DNA of 64,000 nucleotides from CAWJAP01 sp963834365 (GCA_963834365.1 CAWIBS010000030.1:186001-250000), one strand, 5' to 3'; numbered from the stretch's first letter, positions 36,494 to 45,797 are shown. Made by a program: numbers and translations. Notes: generated by a model from the letters alone, not told the origin.

Positions 36494-36861
36494 TCATCGT
36501 GGATTCCTCGGTCTGGATCGCGCACCTTCGAACGACGAATGGCCGGCTCGCCGGCGCCCTCGAAAATGGGCTGGTCAGCAGCCATCCGTTCATCATCGGC
36601 GAGCTGGCCCTTGGATCGCTGACGCCGGCGCATCGCATCATTGCGGAGCTCGGGCGGCTGCCGTCCGCACCCATGGCGAGACACGAGGAAGTGATGTCGT
36701 TGATCACCCGAGAACGGCTCGCCGGCAGCGGCATCGGCTGGGTCGATGCCCACCTGCTCGCATCGGCGCGCCTGGGCCGTCTATCCATCTGGACAATCGA
36801 TCGGTCGCTCGAGGCAGTGGTTTCGCGGCTCAACCTGCGACCTCGCGTGATCGAAGGCTGA
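36490..36861 (+). CDS. vapC: VapC-type PIN-domain ribonuclease toxin
   Basis: 123 residues, GTG start overlapping the antitoxin stop by 4 bases. The acidic PIN residues are present: Asp in IIVDSSVWI, Glu in FIIGELALG, and the Asp pair in GWVDAHLLASA and WTIDRSLEAV. VapC toxins cleave tRNA or rRNA when free of VapB. The full set of catalytic acids suggests an active enzyme. Confidence 0.88.
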   Translation: MIIVDSSVWIAHLRTTNGRLAGALENGLVSSHPFIIGELALGSLTPAHRIIAELGRLPSAPMARHEEVMSLITRERLAGSGIGWVDAHLLASARLGRLSIWTIDRSLEAVVSRLNLRPRVIEG

Positions 36862-36867
36862 AATCCC

Positions 36868-39045
36868 ATGTGTGTGACCGGCGCAGTGCCCTCGTTCCTT
36901 CGTCTACCGGCAGCGGCTCTCGCGCTGACTGTCGTCCTGGCGCCGGGCTTCGACGCCCGTAGTCCTGCCTCGCGGCAACAGCCGCCGCCGCAACCGACTT
37001 TCCGCACCGGCGCCGACGCCGTCATCCTCGACATCGTCGTCCGTGACGGCCGCGGGCGCCCGATACGCGACCTGCGCCAGGACGAGATCACGGTGCTCGA
37101 GGACGGCGTGGCGCGCGAGGTGCGATCGTTCCGGCTGGTCGAGGGGCCGGCGATGACCGGCACGGTCTCGGCGCCGGCGCCGGCAGCGGTCACTCCGGGT
37201 CAGCCCGATCCGCTGCGGCAGATCACGCTGGTCACGCTCGTCTTCGATCATCTGAGTCAGAACGGTCGTCAGCTTGCCACGCGAGCCGCGCTCGACTACG
37301 TGAAGCGTGACCTGCCCGCGGGCCACTGGGTGTCGATCTTCACGCTCGACGAACGACTGCGCCTCATGCAGGACTTCTCGCGCGATCGCGCGGCCCTGGT
37401 CCCGGCGATCGAGAGGGCAGCCGGCGCCGTGTCGCGCGAAGGGCAGGTGTCCGGACCGGGCGAAACTCGCGAACGTCCAAAGGAGACAGGCTTCGCGACG
37501 CCGATCGAAGCTGCGGCAGGACCGCCGGCCGGCGATGCCGGTGCCTCCGCCGCCGATCAGCAGATGCGCGAGATGACTCAGCGCATGCAGACGCTCGCCC
37601 AGGGGATCGAGCTGCAGCAGCGTGGACACGCGACGCTGTTCCCGCTGATGGCACTGGCCAAGGCGCTGGGCGGGCTCGAGGGCCGCAAGGCGATCCTGCT
37701 GTTTTCGGAAGGCTTCCAGGTGCCGACCTCCGCTGAAGAGGCGTTCAAGACCGCCATCAGCGAGGCCAATCGCGCCAACGTGAGCTTCTACGCGATCGAC
37801 TCGCGCGGCCTCGACACCAGCCGCGAGCTCGCGGCGGCGGGCGCCGCGCTCGACAAGGCCGGGCGCACGAGCCAGATGGCCATGGCCAAGCGCGGCGCCG
37901 GCGGCACCTCGATCGACGAGGTGATGAACGACGATGTCGTGCTCTCGTCGATGCGGTCGGGCGCACAGACGGTGCTGGACGAGCTCGCGCGCAGCACGGG
38001 CGGCTTCCTCATCGCCGGCACAAACGATTTGCGGAAAGGCCTCGAGCGGGTCACCTCCGATCTGGCGAGCTACTACGAGATCGCCTACGCACCGCAGGTC
38101 GGGGCCCTCGACGGCCGCTTCCGCCAGATCGCGGTGAAGGTGTCGCGCAAGGGCGCAGAGGTGACGTCGCGCAGTGGCTACTTCGCCGTGCCCCCGAGCG
38201 ACACGCCGCTGCTGCCCTACGAATTGCCGCTGCTCGCGGCGGCCGGCGCCAGCGAGCCGCCGCGTGCGTTCGACTACCGGGTGGCGGCGTTCCATTTCCA
38301 CGACACGCCGCGCGGCCGGCAGCATACGCTCGTCGCCGAGGTTCCGCTCGAGCACCTGCAGATTGACGAAGACCGGAAGACGAAGCGCTACGCGATTCGG
38401 TTCACGGTGATGGCGCTGGTCAAGGATACGAACGGCGCGATTGTCGAACGCCTGAGCAACACCTACCCGCTCGAGGGTCCGCTCGAGAACGTTTCGGCGC
38501 TCAAGCGCGGGAACGTCGTGTTCAAGCGGCAGCTCTGGCTCCCGCCAGGCGAGTACACGGTCTCGAGCGTGGTCCGCGATCAGGCGGCCGAGCGCGTCAG
38601 CGTGCAGAGCCTCGCCGTGCGGGTGCCCGGGCCAGCGGCCGGAATCGACGTCAGCAGCCTGTCGATCATCCGGAAGGTGGACCGCGCGAGCGATCAGCCC
38701 GATCCGGTCGAGGACCCGTTCCGCTCGGGCCCGATGCGCATCGTCCCCAGCATGAACGATCCGATCTCGAAGGCGACGACGCCGCAGATCTCGGCGTACG
38801 TGGTGCTCTACCCGGACAAGGCGATGAGCGCCAGTCCATCGCTCACGGTGGAGTTCACGCAGGGCGGCCGGACGATCGGGCGGGCCACGGCCGAACTGCC
38901 CGCGCCCGACGATCAGGGACGGATTGCCTACGTGGCGTCGTTTCCGACCAGCGGGTTCGAGCCGGGGACGTACGAGATCAAGACGATCGCACGCCAGGGC
39001 GATTCTCAAGCCGCGTCGCAGACGTCGTTCACGGTGGTGCCATGA
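36868..39045 (+). CDS. Acidobacterial VWFA-related domain protein
   Basis: 725 residues. Signal sequence (AAALALTVVLAPGFDA), then TFRTGADAVILDIVVRDGRG and DEITVLEDGVAREVRSF, the lead-in of the acidobacterial VWFA-related family (TIGR03436 type). The VWA-like domain follows (QITLVTLVFDHLS, ALGGLEGRKAILLFSEGFQ, ANVSFYAIDSRGLD). The C-terminal half is beta-rich (SGYFAVPPSD onwards). The classical DxSxS metal site is not intact. Exported, function unknown. Coupled to the next gene through ATGA. Confidence 0.88.
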   Translation: MCVTGAVPSFLRLPAAALALTVVLAPGFDARSPASRQQPPPQPTFRTGADAVILDIVVRDGRGRPIRDLRQDEITVLEDGVAREVRSFRLVEGPAMTGTVSAPAPAAVTPGQPDPLRQITLVTLVFDHLSQNGRQLATRAALDYVKRDLPAGHWVSIFTLDERLRLMQDFSRDRAALVPAIERAAGAVSREGQVSGPGETRERPKETGFATPIEAAAGPPAGDAGASAADQQMREMTQRMQTLAQGIELQQRGHATLFPLMALAKALGGLEGRKAILLFSEGFQVPTSAEEAFKTAISEANRANVSFYAIDSRGLDTSRELAAAGAALDKAGRTSQMAMAKRGAGGTSIDEVMNDDVVLSSMRSGAQTVLDELARSTGGFLIAGTNDLRKGLERVTSDLASYYEIAYAPQVGALDGRFRQIAVKVSRKGAEVTSRSGYFAVPPSDTPLLPYELPLLAAAGASEPPRAFDYRVAAFHFHDTPRGRQHTLVAEVPLEHLQIDEDRKTKRYAIRFTVMALVKDTNGAIVERLSNTYPLEGPLENVSALKRGNVVFKRQLWLPPGEYTVSSVVRDQAAERVSVQSLAVRVPGPAAGIDVSSLSIIRKVDRASDQPDPVEDPFRSGPMRIVPSMNDPISKATTPQISAYVVLYPDKAMSASPSLTVEFTQGGRTIGRATAELPAPDDQGRIAYVASFPTSGFEPGTYEIKTIARQGDSQAASQTSFTVVP

Positions 39046-41240
39046 GAAAGGCACAAGGCACCAGGCACAAGGCACAAGGAATGCTCAAGGAACAAGGGTC
39101 ATGGCCCTTGACGGTCCTCGTTTGTGCGTCGTGCCTCGTTTCGTCGATCCTTTTGGTCGCTCAGCAACCGGCACAGCCCCCCGCTTTCCGCACGGGCACC
39201 GACCTCGTCATCGTCGATGCGGTGGTCGTCGATCGCAAGGGCCAGCCGGTCACCGATCTCACGGCGGCCGACTTCGAAGTCCGCGACGAAGGCGAGCCGC
39301 AGACCATCCAGCTGTTCCAGACCATCAGCGCTGCGTCGTCGGACAGCGTGGCGACCCCGACCCAGACGAGCCGCTTCAACTACTCGACCAACGTCGGCAT
39401 CGACGCGAGACCGAGCCGCGCCTTCGTCCTGTTCTTCGACGATGTGCACCTCGCGCAGGAGGAGGGGGATCGGGCACGGGCGGCGATCGCGTCGTTCATC
39501 GCGCGTGAGGTGCGGGACGGCGATCTCGTCTCGCTCGTCGCGCCCGGCCGGGCCCTGCGCTGGCACGCGCGACTGCCCGACGGCCGAAGCGAGCTGACAC
39601 ACATCGTCGCGTCGCTGAAGGGACTGTTCCTCCCGGATCTCTCGACTGAGCGGATGAGTGACCATGAGGCCTACCGCATCCACGTCTTCCAGGACGAGGT
39701 CGTGGCCGATCAGGTCGATCGCCGCTGGAAGTCGTTTCGCGTGCTCGGGCGCGAGCCGACCAATCCGCTGACCGACAAAGGATTCCAGCCGGAGAATCGC
39801 GGCGGCAATGTCGGCGTCATCAAGCAGGACATTGCGATCCGGGCCGCAGCGGTCTATCAGCAGGCGGCGGCGCGCAACCGCGCCACGCTCGATTCGGTCG
39901 CGCGGACGCTGGACGGGCTCGCGGCCGTCCGGGGTCGCAAATCGCTGATCCTGCTCTCGCCTGGTTTCATCGAAGACCAGGAGCGCCGCGAGTCGCGCTT
40001 CGCCATCGAGGCGGCACGGCAGGCCAACGTGGCGTTGTACTTCGTGGACGCTCGAGGCCTGCTCGCGGGCACGCCGTTCGCGCAGGCACAGTTCGGCCCG
40101 CCGCTCGATGCCCGGGACCTCAATGCCGCCAACGCCGACCTGACGCTGAGCGCCGAGGGGGCCGAAACCCTGGCCGTGCAAACCGGTGGCTTCTCGGTCC
40201 GCAACCGCAACGACCTCGACGAGGGGCTGGCGCGCATCGGCCGCGAGTCGCAGGTCTATTACCTCGTCGGCTATCAGCCGGCGAAGACCGGCGCGCCAGG
40301 GGCGTTTCGACGCATCGAGGTCAAGGTGAAGCGGCCGGACGTCCAGGTACGCGCACGCCGCGGCTACTACCCGGGTGGCGCGCCGCGCGACACGTCGAAG
40401 GGCGAGCCGTTTGTCGCCGACGACCTCGCACGCGCCACCGAGTCGCCGTACGAGCTGGCGGCCGTCCCGCTGCGCGGCACGGCGTTCGTCTTCGGACAGA
40501 ACGATGCCGGAAAGGCCGTCGTCATGCTCGCGGTCGAATCGGACCTGCGCAGCTTCGAGTTCAAGCCCAGGGAGGGCCGCCTCGTCGATCAGCTCGACCT
40601 GCGGATGATCGTCACGCGGCAGGAGACGGGCGAGAGCGAGCGCCACGAACGGCAGGTCGAGATGAGCTTCCCGGTGACAACGCGCTTCTCCGAGGACGCG
40701 TGGCACGGGCTGACGGCCGAGTTCGGTCTGGTCTCCGGCCGTTATCAGGCGCGCATGGCGGTGCGCGACAAGAACAGCGGCAAGATTGGCGCCATCACCC
40801 ACACGTTCGAGGTCCCGCGTCTCGACGGTCTCCGCATCACCACGCCGATTCTGACCGACACCATCGAGGCGCCGTCGCTGGCGTCGCAGGCCCCGCCGAA
40901 GCCCGTGCTCGTCGTGCGCCGGACGTTTCCAGCGGGCGCGACGCTCTATTACCAGTTCAACGTGCTCGGCGCCGGCCTCGACCAGGCATCGCTGCCGCGC
41001 GTGGTCTCGGGCCACGAGATCCGGCGCCTCGATGGCACGAGCGTCCGGCGGATGGAGCCGCGGCCGATCGCCGGGGCAGCGGGCGGCGGCCTGAGTCGAT
41101 TCTCCGGCGTCTCGCTGGCGGGGGTGCCGTCCGGCGACTACGAGCTGCTGCTCCACGTCGTCGACGAAGTGCGCAGCCAGTCGGTAGAGATGCGCGAACC
41201 ATTCACGATCCTGCCGATCGAGGACGCACGTGCCCGCTAG
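39042..41240 (+). CDS. Second VWFA-related domain protein with a repeat-encoded N-terminus
   Basis: 732 residues, paralogue of the upstream gene: AFRTGTDLVIVDAVVVDRKG, DFEVRDEGEPQTIQLF, RAFVLFFDDVHLAQEEGDRA, VRGRKSLILLSPGFIED and NVALYFVDARGLL. The ATG at 39042 overlaps the previous stop, but the first 20 residues (MRKAQGTRHKAQGMLKEQG) are encoded by GGCACAA heptamers. The signal peptide (PLTVLVCASCLVSSILLVAQ) comes only after them, so translation may start later, at the internal ATG near 39081. Confidence 0.88.
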   Translation: MRKAQGTRHKAQGMLKEQGSWPLTVLVCASCLVSSILLVAQQPAQPPAFRTGTDLVIVDAVVVDRKGQPVTDLTAADFEVRDEGEPQTIQLFQTISAASSDSVATPTQTSRFNYSTNVGIDARPSRAFVLFFDDVHLAQEEGDRARAAIASFIAREVRDGDLVSLVAPGRALRWHARLPDGRSELTHIVASLKGLFLPDLSTERMSDHEAYRIHVFQDEVVADQVDRRWKSFRVLGREPTNPLTDKGFQPENRGGNVGVIKQDIAIRAAAVYQQAAARNRATLDSVARTLDGLAAVRGRKSLILLSPGFIEDQERRESRFAIEAARQANVALYFVDARGLLAGTPFAQAQFGPPLDARDLNAANADLTLSAEGAETLAVQTGGFSVRNRNDLDEGLARIGRESQVYYLVGYQPAKTGAPGAFRRIEVKVKRPDVQVRARRGYYPGGAPRDTSKGEPFVADDLARATESPYELAAVPLRGTAFVFGQNDAGKAVVMLAVESDLRSFEFKPREGRLVDQLDLRMIVTRQETGESERHERQVEMSFPVTTRFSEDAWHGLTAEFGLVSGRYQARMAVRDKNSGKIGAITHTFEVPRLDGLRITTPILTDTIEAPSLASQAPPKPVLVVRRTFPAGATLYYQFNVLGAGLDQASLPRVVSGHEIRRLDGTSVRRMEPRPIAGAAGGGLSRFSGVSLAGVPSGDYELLLHVVDEVRSQSVEMREPFTILPIEDARAR
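39046..39105. repeat. GGCACAA heptamer array at the 5' end of a VWFA gene
   Basis: AAGGCACAAGGCACCAGGCA-type units directly after the ATGA overlap. They occupy what would be the intergenic spacer in other gene pairs of this window, and are translated in frame. Confidence 0.85.
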
Positions 41241-42369
41241 CGTCGTCGTCGTGGCGCTGCTGCTCGCTGCTGCCCAGACGTCGTCACCGCCTCCGCCGTT
41301 CGAGACGCTCGCCCGAGAGGCAACCGAAGCGCGAGAGGCCAATCGCCTCGAGGATGCCGCTGCGCTCTACCAGCGCGGCCTCGCACAGAAGAGCGACTGG
41401 GACGAGGGTCTCTGGTATCTCGGCTCCGTGCTCTACGAGCTCAACCGGTATGCCGATGCGCGAGAGGCCTTCACCAGGCTGCTCGCCCGACAGCCCGACC
41501 ATGCCGGTGCGGCGGGACTCAAGGGCCTGTGCGAGTTCGAGACCGGTCTGCATGAGGACGCGCTGCGGAGCCTGATGCTCTCGCGAACGCTCGGCGTCGC
41601 CCGCACCCCTGGCGTGGCGACGGTCGTGCGCTATCACGCGGGTGTGCTGCTCACGAAGTTCGGCGAGTTCGAAGTCGGCTATTCGGTGCTCGCGGAGTTC
41701 GCGACCGAGAACATCGAGAATCCGCGCATCATCGAGGCGATGGGCCTCAATCTGTTGCGGCTGCCGATGCTGCCGGCCGACCTCGATGCTGCCCGGCGCC
41801 CGCTCGTGGAGCTGGCGGGCCGCACGGCCTACGCGATGGCGGGCCGGCGCGTCGCCGCCGCCGGTCCCCTGTTCGACGAGATGGTGAGCAAGTATCCGAC
41901 GGAGTCCAACGTCCACTACGCGCGCGGCGTCTTCCGCCTGACGGAGGCGGCCGACCAGGCGATCGACGATTTCAAGCGTGAGATCGCCGTAACGCCGGAC
42001 CACGTGTTCGCCCGGCTGCAGATCGCCTTCGAGCTGGTACGGCGCGGGGAGCCGGCAGCAGCGCAGCCGTTCGCCGAGGCAACCGTGAAACTGGCGCCCG
42101 CGCTGTTCTCGGCACGGCTGGCCTTGGGCATCGTCCGACTCGAGCTGGGCGACGTCGCCAGCGCCATCACCGAGCTCGAGCGCGCCGCGGCACTCGCCCC
42201 GGGCAGTCCTCAGGCGCATTTCATGCTCGCGCGTGCGTATGCGAGGGCCGGCCGCACGGCCGACGCCGATCGCGAGCGCGGCGAGTTCAAACGGCTCGAC
42301 GAGCTCGTCCGCGCGCAACGGGCAGGAACGCAGGCGATCGGCGGCATCCCGGCGAAGGGGACGCCGTAG
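41230..42369 (+). CDS. Exported TPR-repeat protein
   Basis: 379 residues from a GTG that overlaps the VWFA gene stop by 11 bases. Short signal (VVVVALLLAAAQT), then TPR-like pairs: ANRLEDAAALYQRGLAQKSD, NRYADAREAFTRLLARQPDH and a C-terminal GDVASAITELERAAALAPGS. Part of the VWFA/VWFA/TPR operon, so probably a periplasmic scaffold acting with the VWFA proteins. Confidence 0.82.
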   Translation: MPASVVVVALLLAAAQTSSPPPPFETLAREATEAREANRLEDAAALYQRGLAQKSDWDEGLWYLGSVLYELNRYADAREAFTRLLARQPDHAGAAGLKGLCEFETGLHEDALRSLMLSRTLGVARTPGVATVVRYHAGVLLTKFGEFEVGYSVLAEFATENIENPRIIEAMGLNLLRLPMLPADLDAARRPLVELAGRTAYAMAGRRVAAAGPLFDEMVSKYPTESNVHYARGVFRLTEAADQAIDDFKREIAVTPDHVFARLQIAFELVRRGEPAAAQPFAEATVKLAPALFSARLALGIVRLELGDVASAITELERAAALAPGSPQAHFMLARAYARAGRTADADRERGEFKRLDELVRAQRAGTQAIGGIPAKGTP

Positions 42370-42433
42370 GCTGGAGCGGCTGGAACGCTGGGCGACTGGG
42401 CGGCTGGGCGACTGGGCGACTGGGCGACTGGGC
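42369..42433. repeat. Intergenic octamer array (CGACTGGG)
   Basis: GGCTGGAGCGGCTGGAACG followed by six octamers (CGACTGGG or CGGCTGGG), here between genes. The rest of the 310-base gap holds two REP-like hairpins and no gene. Confidence 0.9.
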
Positions 42434-42532
42434 AAGATACGGCTTGGTCATCGCGCGAGGCGGAAGCCTCCGAGCCGCTCCAGCCGCTCTAGTTACGAAG
42501 ATCCCGTATCGAGCCGGACGGTTCGAGCCTAC

Positions 42533-42555
42533 GTCCGGCTGAAGCCGGACACTAC
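42533..42555. repeat. REP-like hairpin with CTAC boundary
   Basis: GTCCGGCTGAAGCCGGAC, then ACTAC. Pairs in opposite orientation with the hairpin at 42602-42624, forming a doublet upstream of the haem-motif genes. Confidence 0.8.
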
Positions 42556-42601
42556 GACTGAGTGCCTCGCTTGATTGCCTCGGCTTGTACCTCGCTCGTA
42601 C

Positions 42602-42624
42602 GTAGTGTCCGGCTTTAGCCGGAC
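42602..42624. repeat. REP-like hairpin with GTAG boundary
   Basis: GTAG, then TGTCCGGCTTTAGCCGGAC. A third, degenerate unit (CCGGCTTCACCCGGA) follows at about 42641. The next gene starts 55 bases downstream. Confidence 0.8.
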
Positions 42625-42679
42625 CGTCGGTACTGAGTCGCCGGCTTCACCCGGACTGTCGCTGATAGACTCCGCGCTG

Positions 42680-44221
42680 ATGCGGTTCTCGCGGGCGATC
42701 TCGAAACTCGGCGTCGCGCTCCCCGTCCTGCTTCTTCCGCCCGCACTCGTCGCCCTGGCCGGCACGCCTTTCCAACGCGACCCCCTGACGAAGGGCGGAG
42801 ACGTCGCGACCGACGCAGAGATTCAGACGCGCTGCGGAACCTCCTGCCATCGGCTGCCTCCTCCCGACATCCTGCCGCGCTCGGCATGGCGCGACTCGCT
42901 CGTGCGGATGATGCTCATCGAGCAGGGCATCCCGGAACCGGCGACGACCTCCGGCTCCATCCCGCTGCCACCCGACTGGGCGAGGCTGCTCCGCTACTTC
43001 GAAGCCCGGGCCCCCGAGCACCTGCCCCCGCCCGAGCCCTGGCCCGCCGTCGAGAAGGCCCGGTTGACGTTCGTGAAGCGGCGCCTCTCGCTGGCGGGTG
43101 GTGCAGCTTCACCGGCGATCGCGAACGTTCGCTTCCGCGACGTCGATGGCGACAGGCGTCTCGACCTGCTCGCGACCGAGATGAAGACCGGCGCCGTCGT
43201 CGCCGGCTACGCGAAGGACGGATTCGCCCTGACGACGCTCGCCTCGCTCAAGCACCCTGCCCATATCGAGGTCGTCGATCTCGATCGCGACGGATTGACC
43301 GATCTGCTGGTTTCCGACCTCGGGTCGTTCCTGCCCGGCGATCACAAGCAGGGCGCGGTTCATCTGCTCCGGGGCCGGAAAGAGGGGACGTTCGAGCCGG
43401 TCCTGCTCGCGGGCGGACTCGGTCGCGTCGCCGATGCGCAGCCCGCTGACTTCGACGGCGACGGCGACCTCGATCTCGTGCTGGCCGTCTTCGGATGGCG
43501 GCAGACGGGTGCGTTGACGCTGCTCGAGAATCGGACCCGGCGCGGCGGGCCGCTGGCCTTCGAACCCAGGATCCTCGACCCACGTACGGGTGCGATTCAC
43601 GTCCCGACGATCGACCTCGACGCCGACCGCCGGCCGGACATCATCACCCTGTTTGCGCAGGAGCACGAGTCGGTGGTCGCGTTCCTGCGCACCGGGCGGT
43701 CGCTCGAGTTCACCGCGCGCACGCTCTACGCCGCCCCGCACCCCAACTGGGGCGCGTCCGGGATCGATCTGGTCGATCTGGACAGGGATGGCGACACCGA
43801 TGTCCTGATGACGCACGGCGACTCGTTCGACGACAACCTGCTGAAGCCGTACCACGGCATCCAGTGGCTCGAGAACACCGGCGGGCTGCGCTTCCGCGAG
43901 CATCGCCTCGCGACGCTTCCGGGCGCCCATCGCGCACAGGCCGCAGACCTCGACGGCGACGGCGACCTCGACATCGTCGGCGTGGCGCTCGTCGCCAACG
44001 AGGGTACGCAGCGCGAAAGCCTTGCGTCGGTCGTCTGGCTCGAACAGGTCGGCCGGCACGCGTTCGAGCGCCGCACGCTCGAAACCGGCGAGCCGCACCA
44101 TGCCACCCTCGACGTCGCCGACTACGACCAGGACGGCGACCCGGACCTCGCGATCGGCTGGTTCGGGTTCACCCGGACGATGCCGGCGTGGGTGGACCTG
44201 TGGGAGAACACACGCAGATAG
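42680..44221 (+). CDS. Exported haem-motif (CX3CH) + FG-GAP propeller protein, copy 1
   Basis: 513 residues. Signal (LGVALPVLLLPPALVALAG), then CGTSCHRLPPPDILPRSAWR near residue 52. Five-residue spacing C-x3-C-H is a non-standard c-type haem motif, and LVRMMLIEQGI downstream offers Met ligands. An FG-GAP beta-propeller follows, with loops such as DLDRDGLTDL, DFDGDGDLDL, DLDGDGDLDI and DYDQDGDPDL. The upstream-extended frame covers REP repeats, so ATG 42680 is chosen. The neighbouring gene is a full paralogue. Haem attachment is inferred. Confidence 0.8.
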   Translation: MRFSRAISKLGVALPVLLLPPALVALAGTPFQRDPLTKGGDVATDAEIQTRCGTSCHRLPPPDILPRSAWRDSLVRMMLIEQGIPEPATTSGSIPLPPDWARLLRYFEARAPEHLPPPEPWPAVEKARLTFVKRRLSLAGGAASPAIANVRFRDVDGDRRLDLLATEMKTGAVVAGYAKDGFALTTLASLKHPAHIEVVDLDRDGLTDLLVSDLGSFLPGDHKQGAVHLLRGRKEGTFEPVLLAGGLGRVADAQPADFDGDGDLDLVLAVFGWRQTGALTLLENRTRRGGPLAFEPRILDPRTGAIHVPTIDLDADRRPDIITLFAQEHESVVAFLRTGRSLEFTARTLYAAPHPNWGASGIDLVDLDRDGDTDVLMTHGDSFDDNLLKPYHGIQWLENTGGLRFREHRLATLPGAHRAQAADLDGDGDLDIVGVALVANEGTQRESLASVVWLEQVGRHAFERRTLETGEPHHATLDVADYDQDGDPDLAIGWFGFTRTMPAWVDLWENTRR

Positions 44222-44226
44222 CTGCC

Positions 44227-45780
44227 GTGGCCAAGCCGTCCCGAGCGATCCAGACGCTGTGCCTCGTCGTGGCGGTCGCGTTGCCGGGAGCGCTGGCCTG
44301 GCGCAGTTTCGTCTCCGCGATGCCGCTGCAATCCACCGAACGGCAAGCGCCGCCGAAAGGCGTCGTCGCCTCGCCGGCGGAAGTGGCGCTGCAGTGCGGC
44401 GGAGCGTGTCATCCGGTCCCACCGCCCGACATCCTGCCGAAGGCGGCCTGGCGCGACGAGCTCGTTCGCATGATGCTGATTCGGGAAGGGGCGCCCGTGC
44501 CCGAGGGCGCCAGCAACTTCATCCCGGTGCCGCGCGAGTGGCTCCCCGTCCTGCGCTATTACGAAGCGAACGCGCCGGCACGCCTGCCCGATCCCGAGCC
44601 GTGGCCGGCCGTGAGCATGAAGCCGCTGGCCTTCGAACGCCGTACGCATGCCGCCCCCGAGGGGTCGGGCGCGATTGCCGTCGCTCACGTGCGCCTCCTC
44701 GACCTGGACGGTGACAAGCGCCTGGATATCGTGGCCAGCAACATGCGGGCGGGCGCCGTCCTGGCCGGGCTCGCACGCGACGGCTTCGCGATGCGCCCGA
44801 TCGCGACGCTGAAACATCCGGCGCACATCGAGCCCGCCGATCTCGACCGCGATGGCCTCGAGGACCTGCTGGTCGCCGACCTCGGATCGTTCCTGCCCGC
44901 CGAGCACCAGCAGGGATCGGTCTGGTGGCTCCGCCGTTCGAACGACGGCACGTACACGCCGATCGCGCTCGCGAAGGGGCTGGCCCGGACCGCGGATGCG
45001 CGCGTGGCGGACTTCGACGGCGACCAGGACCTGGACGTCGTGGTCGGCGTCTTCGGCTGGCGGCAGACCGGCAACGTGACGCTGCTCGAGAATCGCACCA
45101 GCACGTGGCAAGCGCCGCTGTTCGAGCCGCGCGTACTCGATTCACGGACCGGCGCCATCCACGTCCCTGTCGTCGATCTCAACAAGGATGGACGACCCGA
45201 TTTCCTGACCTTGTTCGCCCAGCAGCACGAGTCGGTCGTCGCGTTCATCAACCGCGGCCAGGGGCTCGCCTTCTCGCCGCAGACGCTCTACGCCGCTCCG
45301 CATCCCAACTGGGGCTCGTCGGGCATCGAGCCCGTCGATCTCGACCGGGACGGCGACCTGGACGTCCTGCTCACGCACGGCGACACGTTCGACGACTTCG
45401 TCTTGAAGCCGTATCACGGCATTCAGTGGCTGGAGAATCGCGGCACCCAGCCGTTCACACCCCACTCTCTCGCCACGCTTCCCGGCGCGCAGCGCGCGCA
45501 AGCGGCGGATCTCGACGGCGACGGCGATCTCGACATCGTCGCCTCGGCGCTGATCGCGGGTGGCGAAGCCAATCCCGGGCTCGCGTCGCTCGTCTGGCTG
45601 GAACAGACGTCGCCGCGGGTGTTCGAGCGTCGCACGATCGAGATCGGGAGCCCGTTTCACGCCACGCTGGACGTCGGCGATCTCGACGGCGACGGCGATC
45701 CCGATATTGCGGTCGGCTGGTTCGCGCTGGACACGGGGATCGGGTCGAGCGTGGACATCTGGCGGACGTCGCGCCCATGA
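44227..45780 (+). CDS. Exported haem-motif (CX3CH) + FG-GAP propeller protein, copy 2
   Basis: 517 residues, GTG start 5 bases after the previous stop. Signal (TLCLVVAVALPGALAWRSF), then CGGACHPVPPPDILPKAAWR, again C-x3-C-H, and LVRMMLIREGA. The propeller follows the paralogue blade by blade (HPAHIEPADLDRDGLEDLLV, GVFGWRQTGNVTLLENRT, ALYAAPHPNWG-like). The pair arose by tandem duplication and is one transcription unit. Redox-linked or surface role is possible; nothing more specific can be read. Confidence 0.8.
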   Translation: MAKPSRAIQTLCLVVAVALPGALAWRSFVSAMPLQSTERQAPPKGVVASPAEVALQCGGACHPVPPPDILPKAAWRDELVRMMLIREGAPVPEGASNFIPVPREWLPVLRYYEANAPARLPDPEPWPAVSMKPLAFERRTHAAPEGSGAIAVAHVRLLDLDGDKRLDIVASNMRAGAVLAGLARDGFAMRPIATLKHPAHIEPADLDRDGLEDLLVADLGSFLPAEHQQGSVWWLRRSNDGTYTPIALAKGLARTADARVADFDGDQDLDVVVGVFGWRQTGNVTLLENRTSTWQAPLFEPRVLDSRTGAIHVPVVDLNKDGRPDFLTLFAQQHESVVAFINRGQGLAFSPQTLYAAPHPNWGSSGIEPVDLDRDGDLDVLLTHGDTFDDFVLKPYHGIQWLENRGTQPFTPHSLATLPGAQRAQAADLDGDGDLDIVASALIAGGEANPGLASLVWLEQTSPRVFERRTIEIGSPFHATLDVGDLDGDGDPDIAVGWFALDTGIGSSVDIWRTSRP

Positions 45781-45797
45781 CACGTCGGCTTTGGACT

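Noticed and set aside
36904..41342. Two minus-strand frames of more than 700 codons opposite the VWFA genes
   Set aside because: Shadows of strongly coded plus-strand genes; no start region, motif or neighbour supports them.
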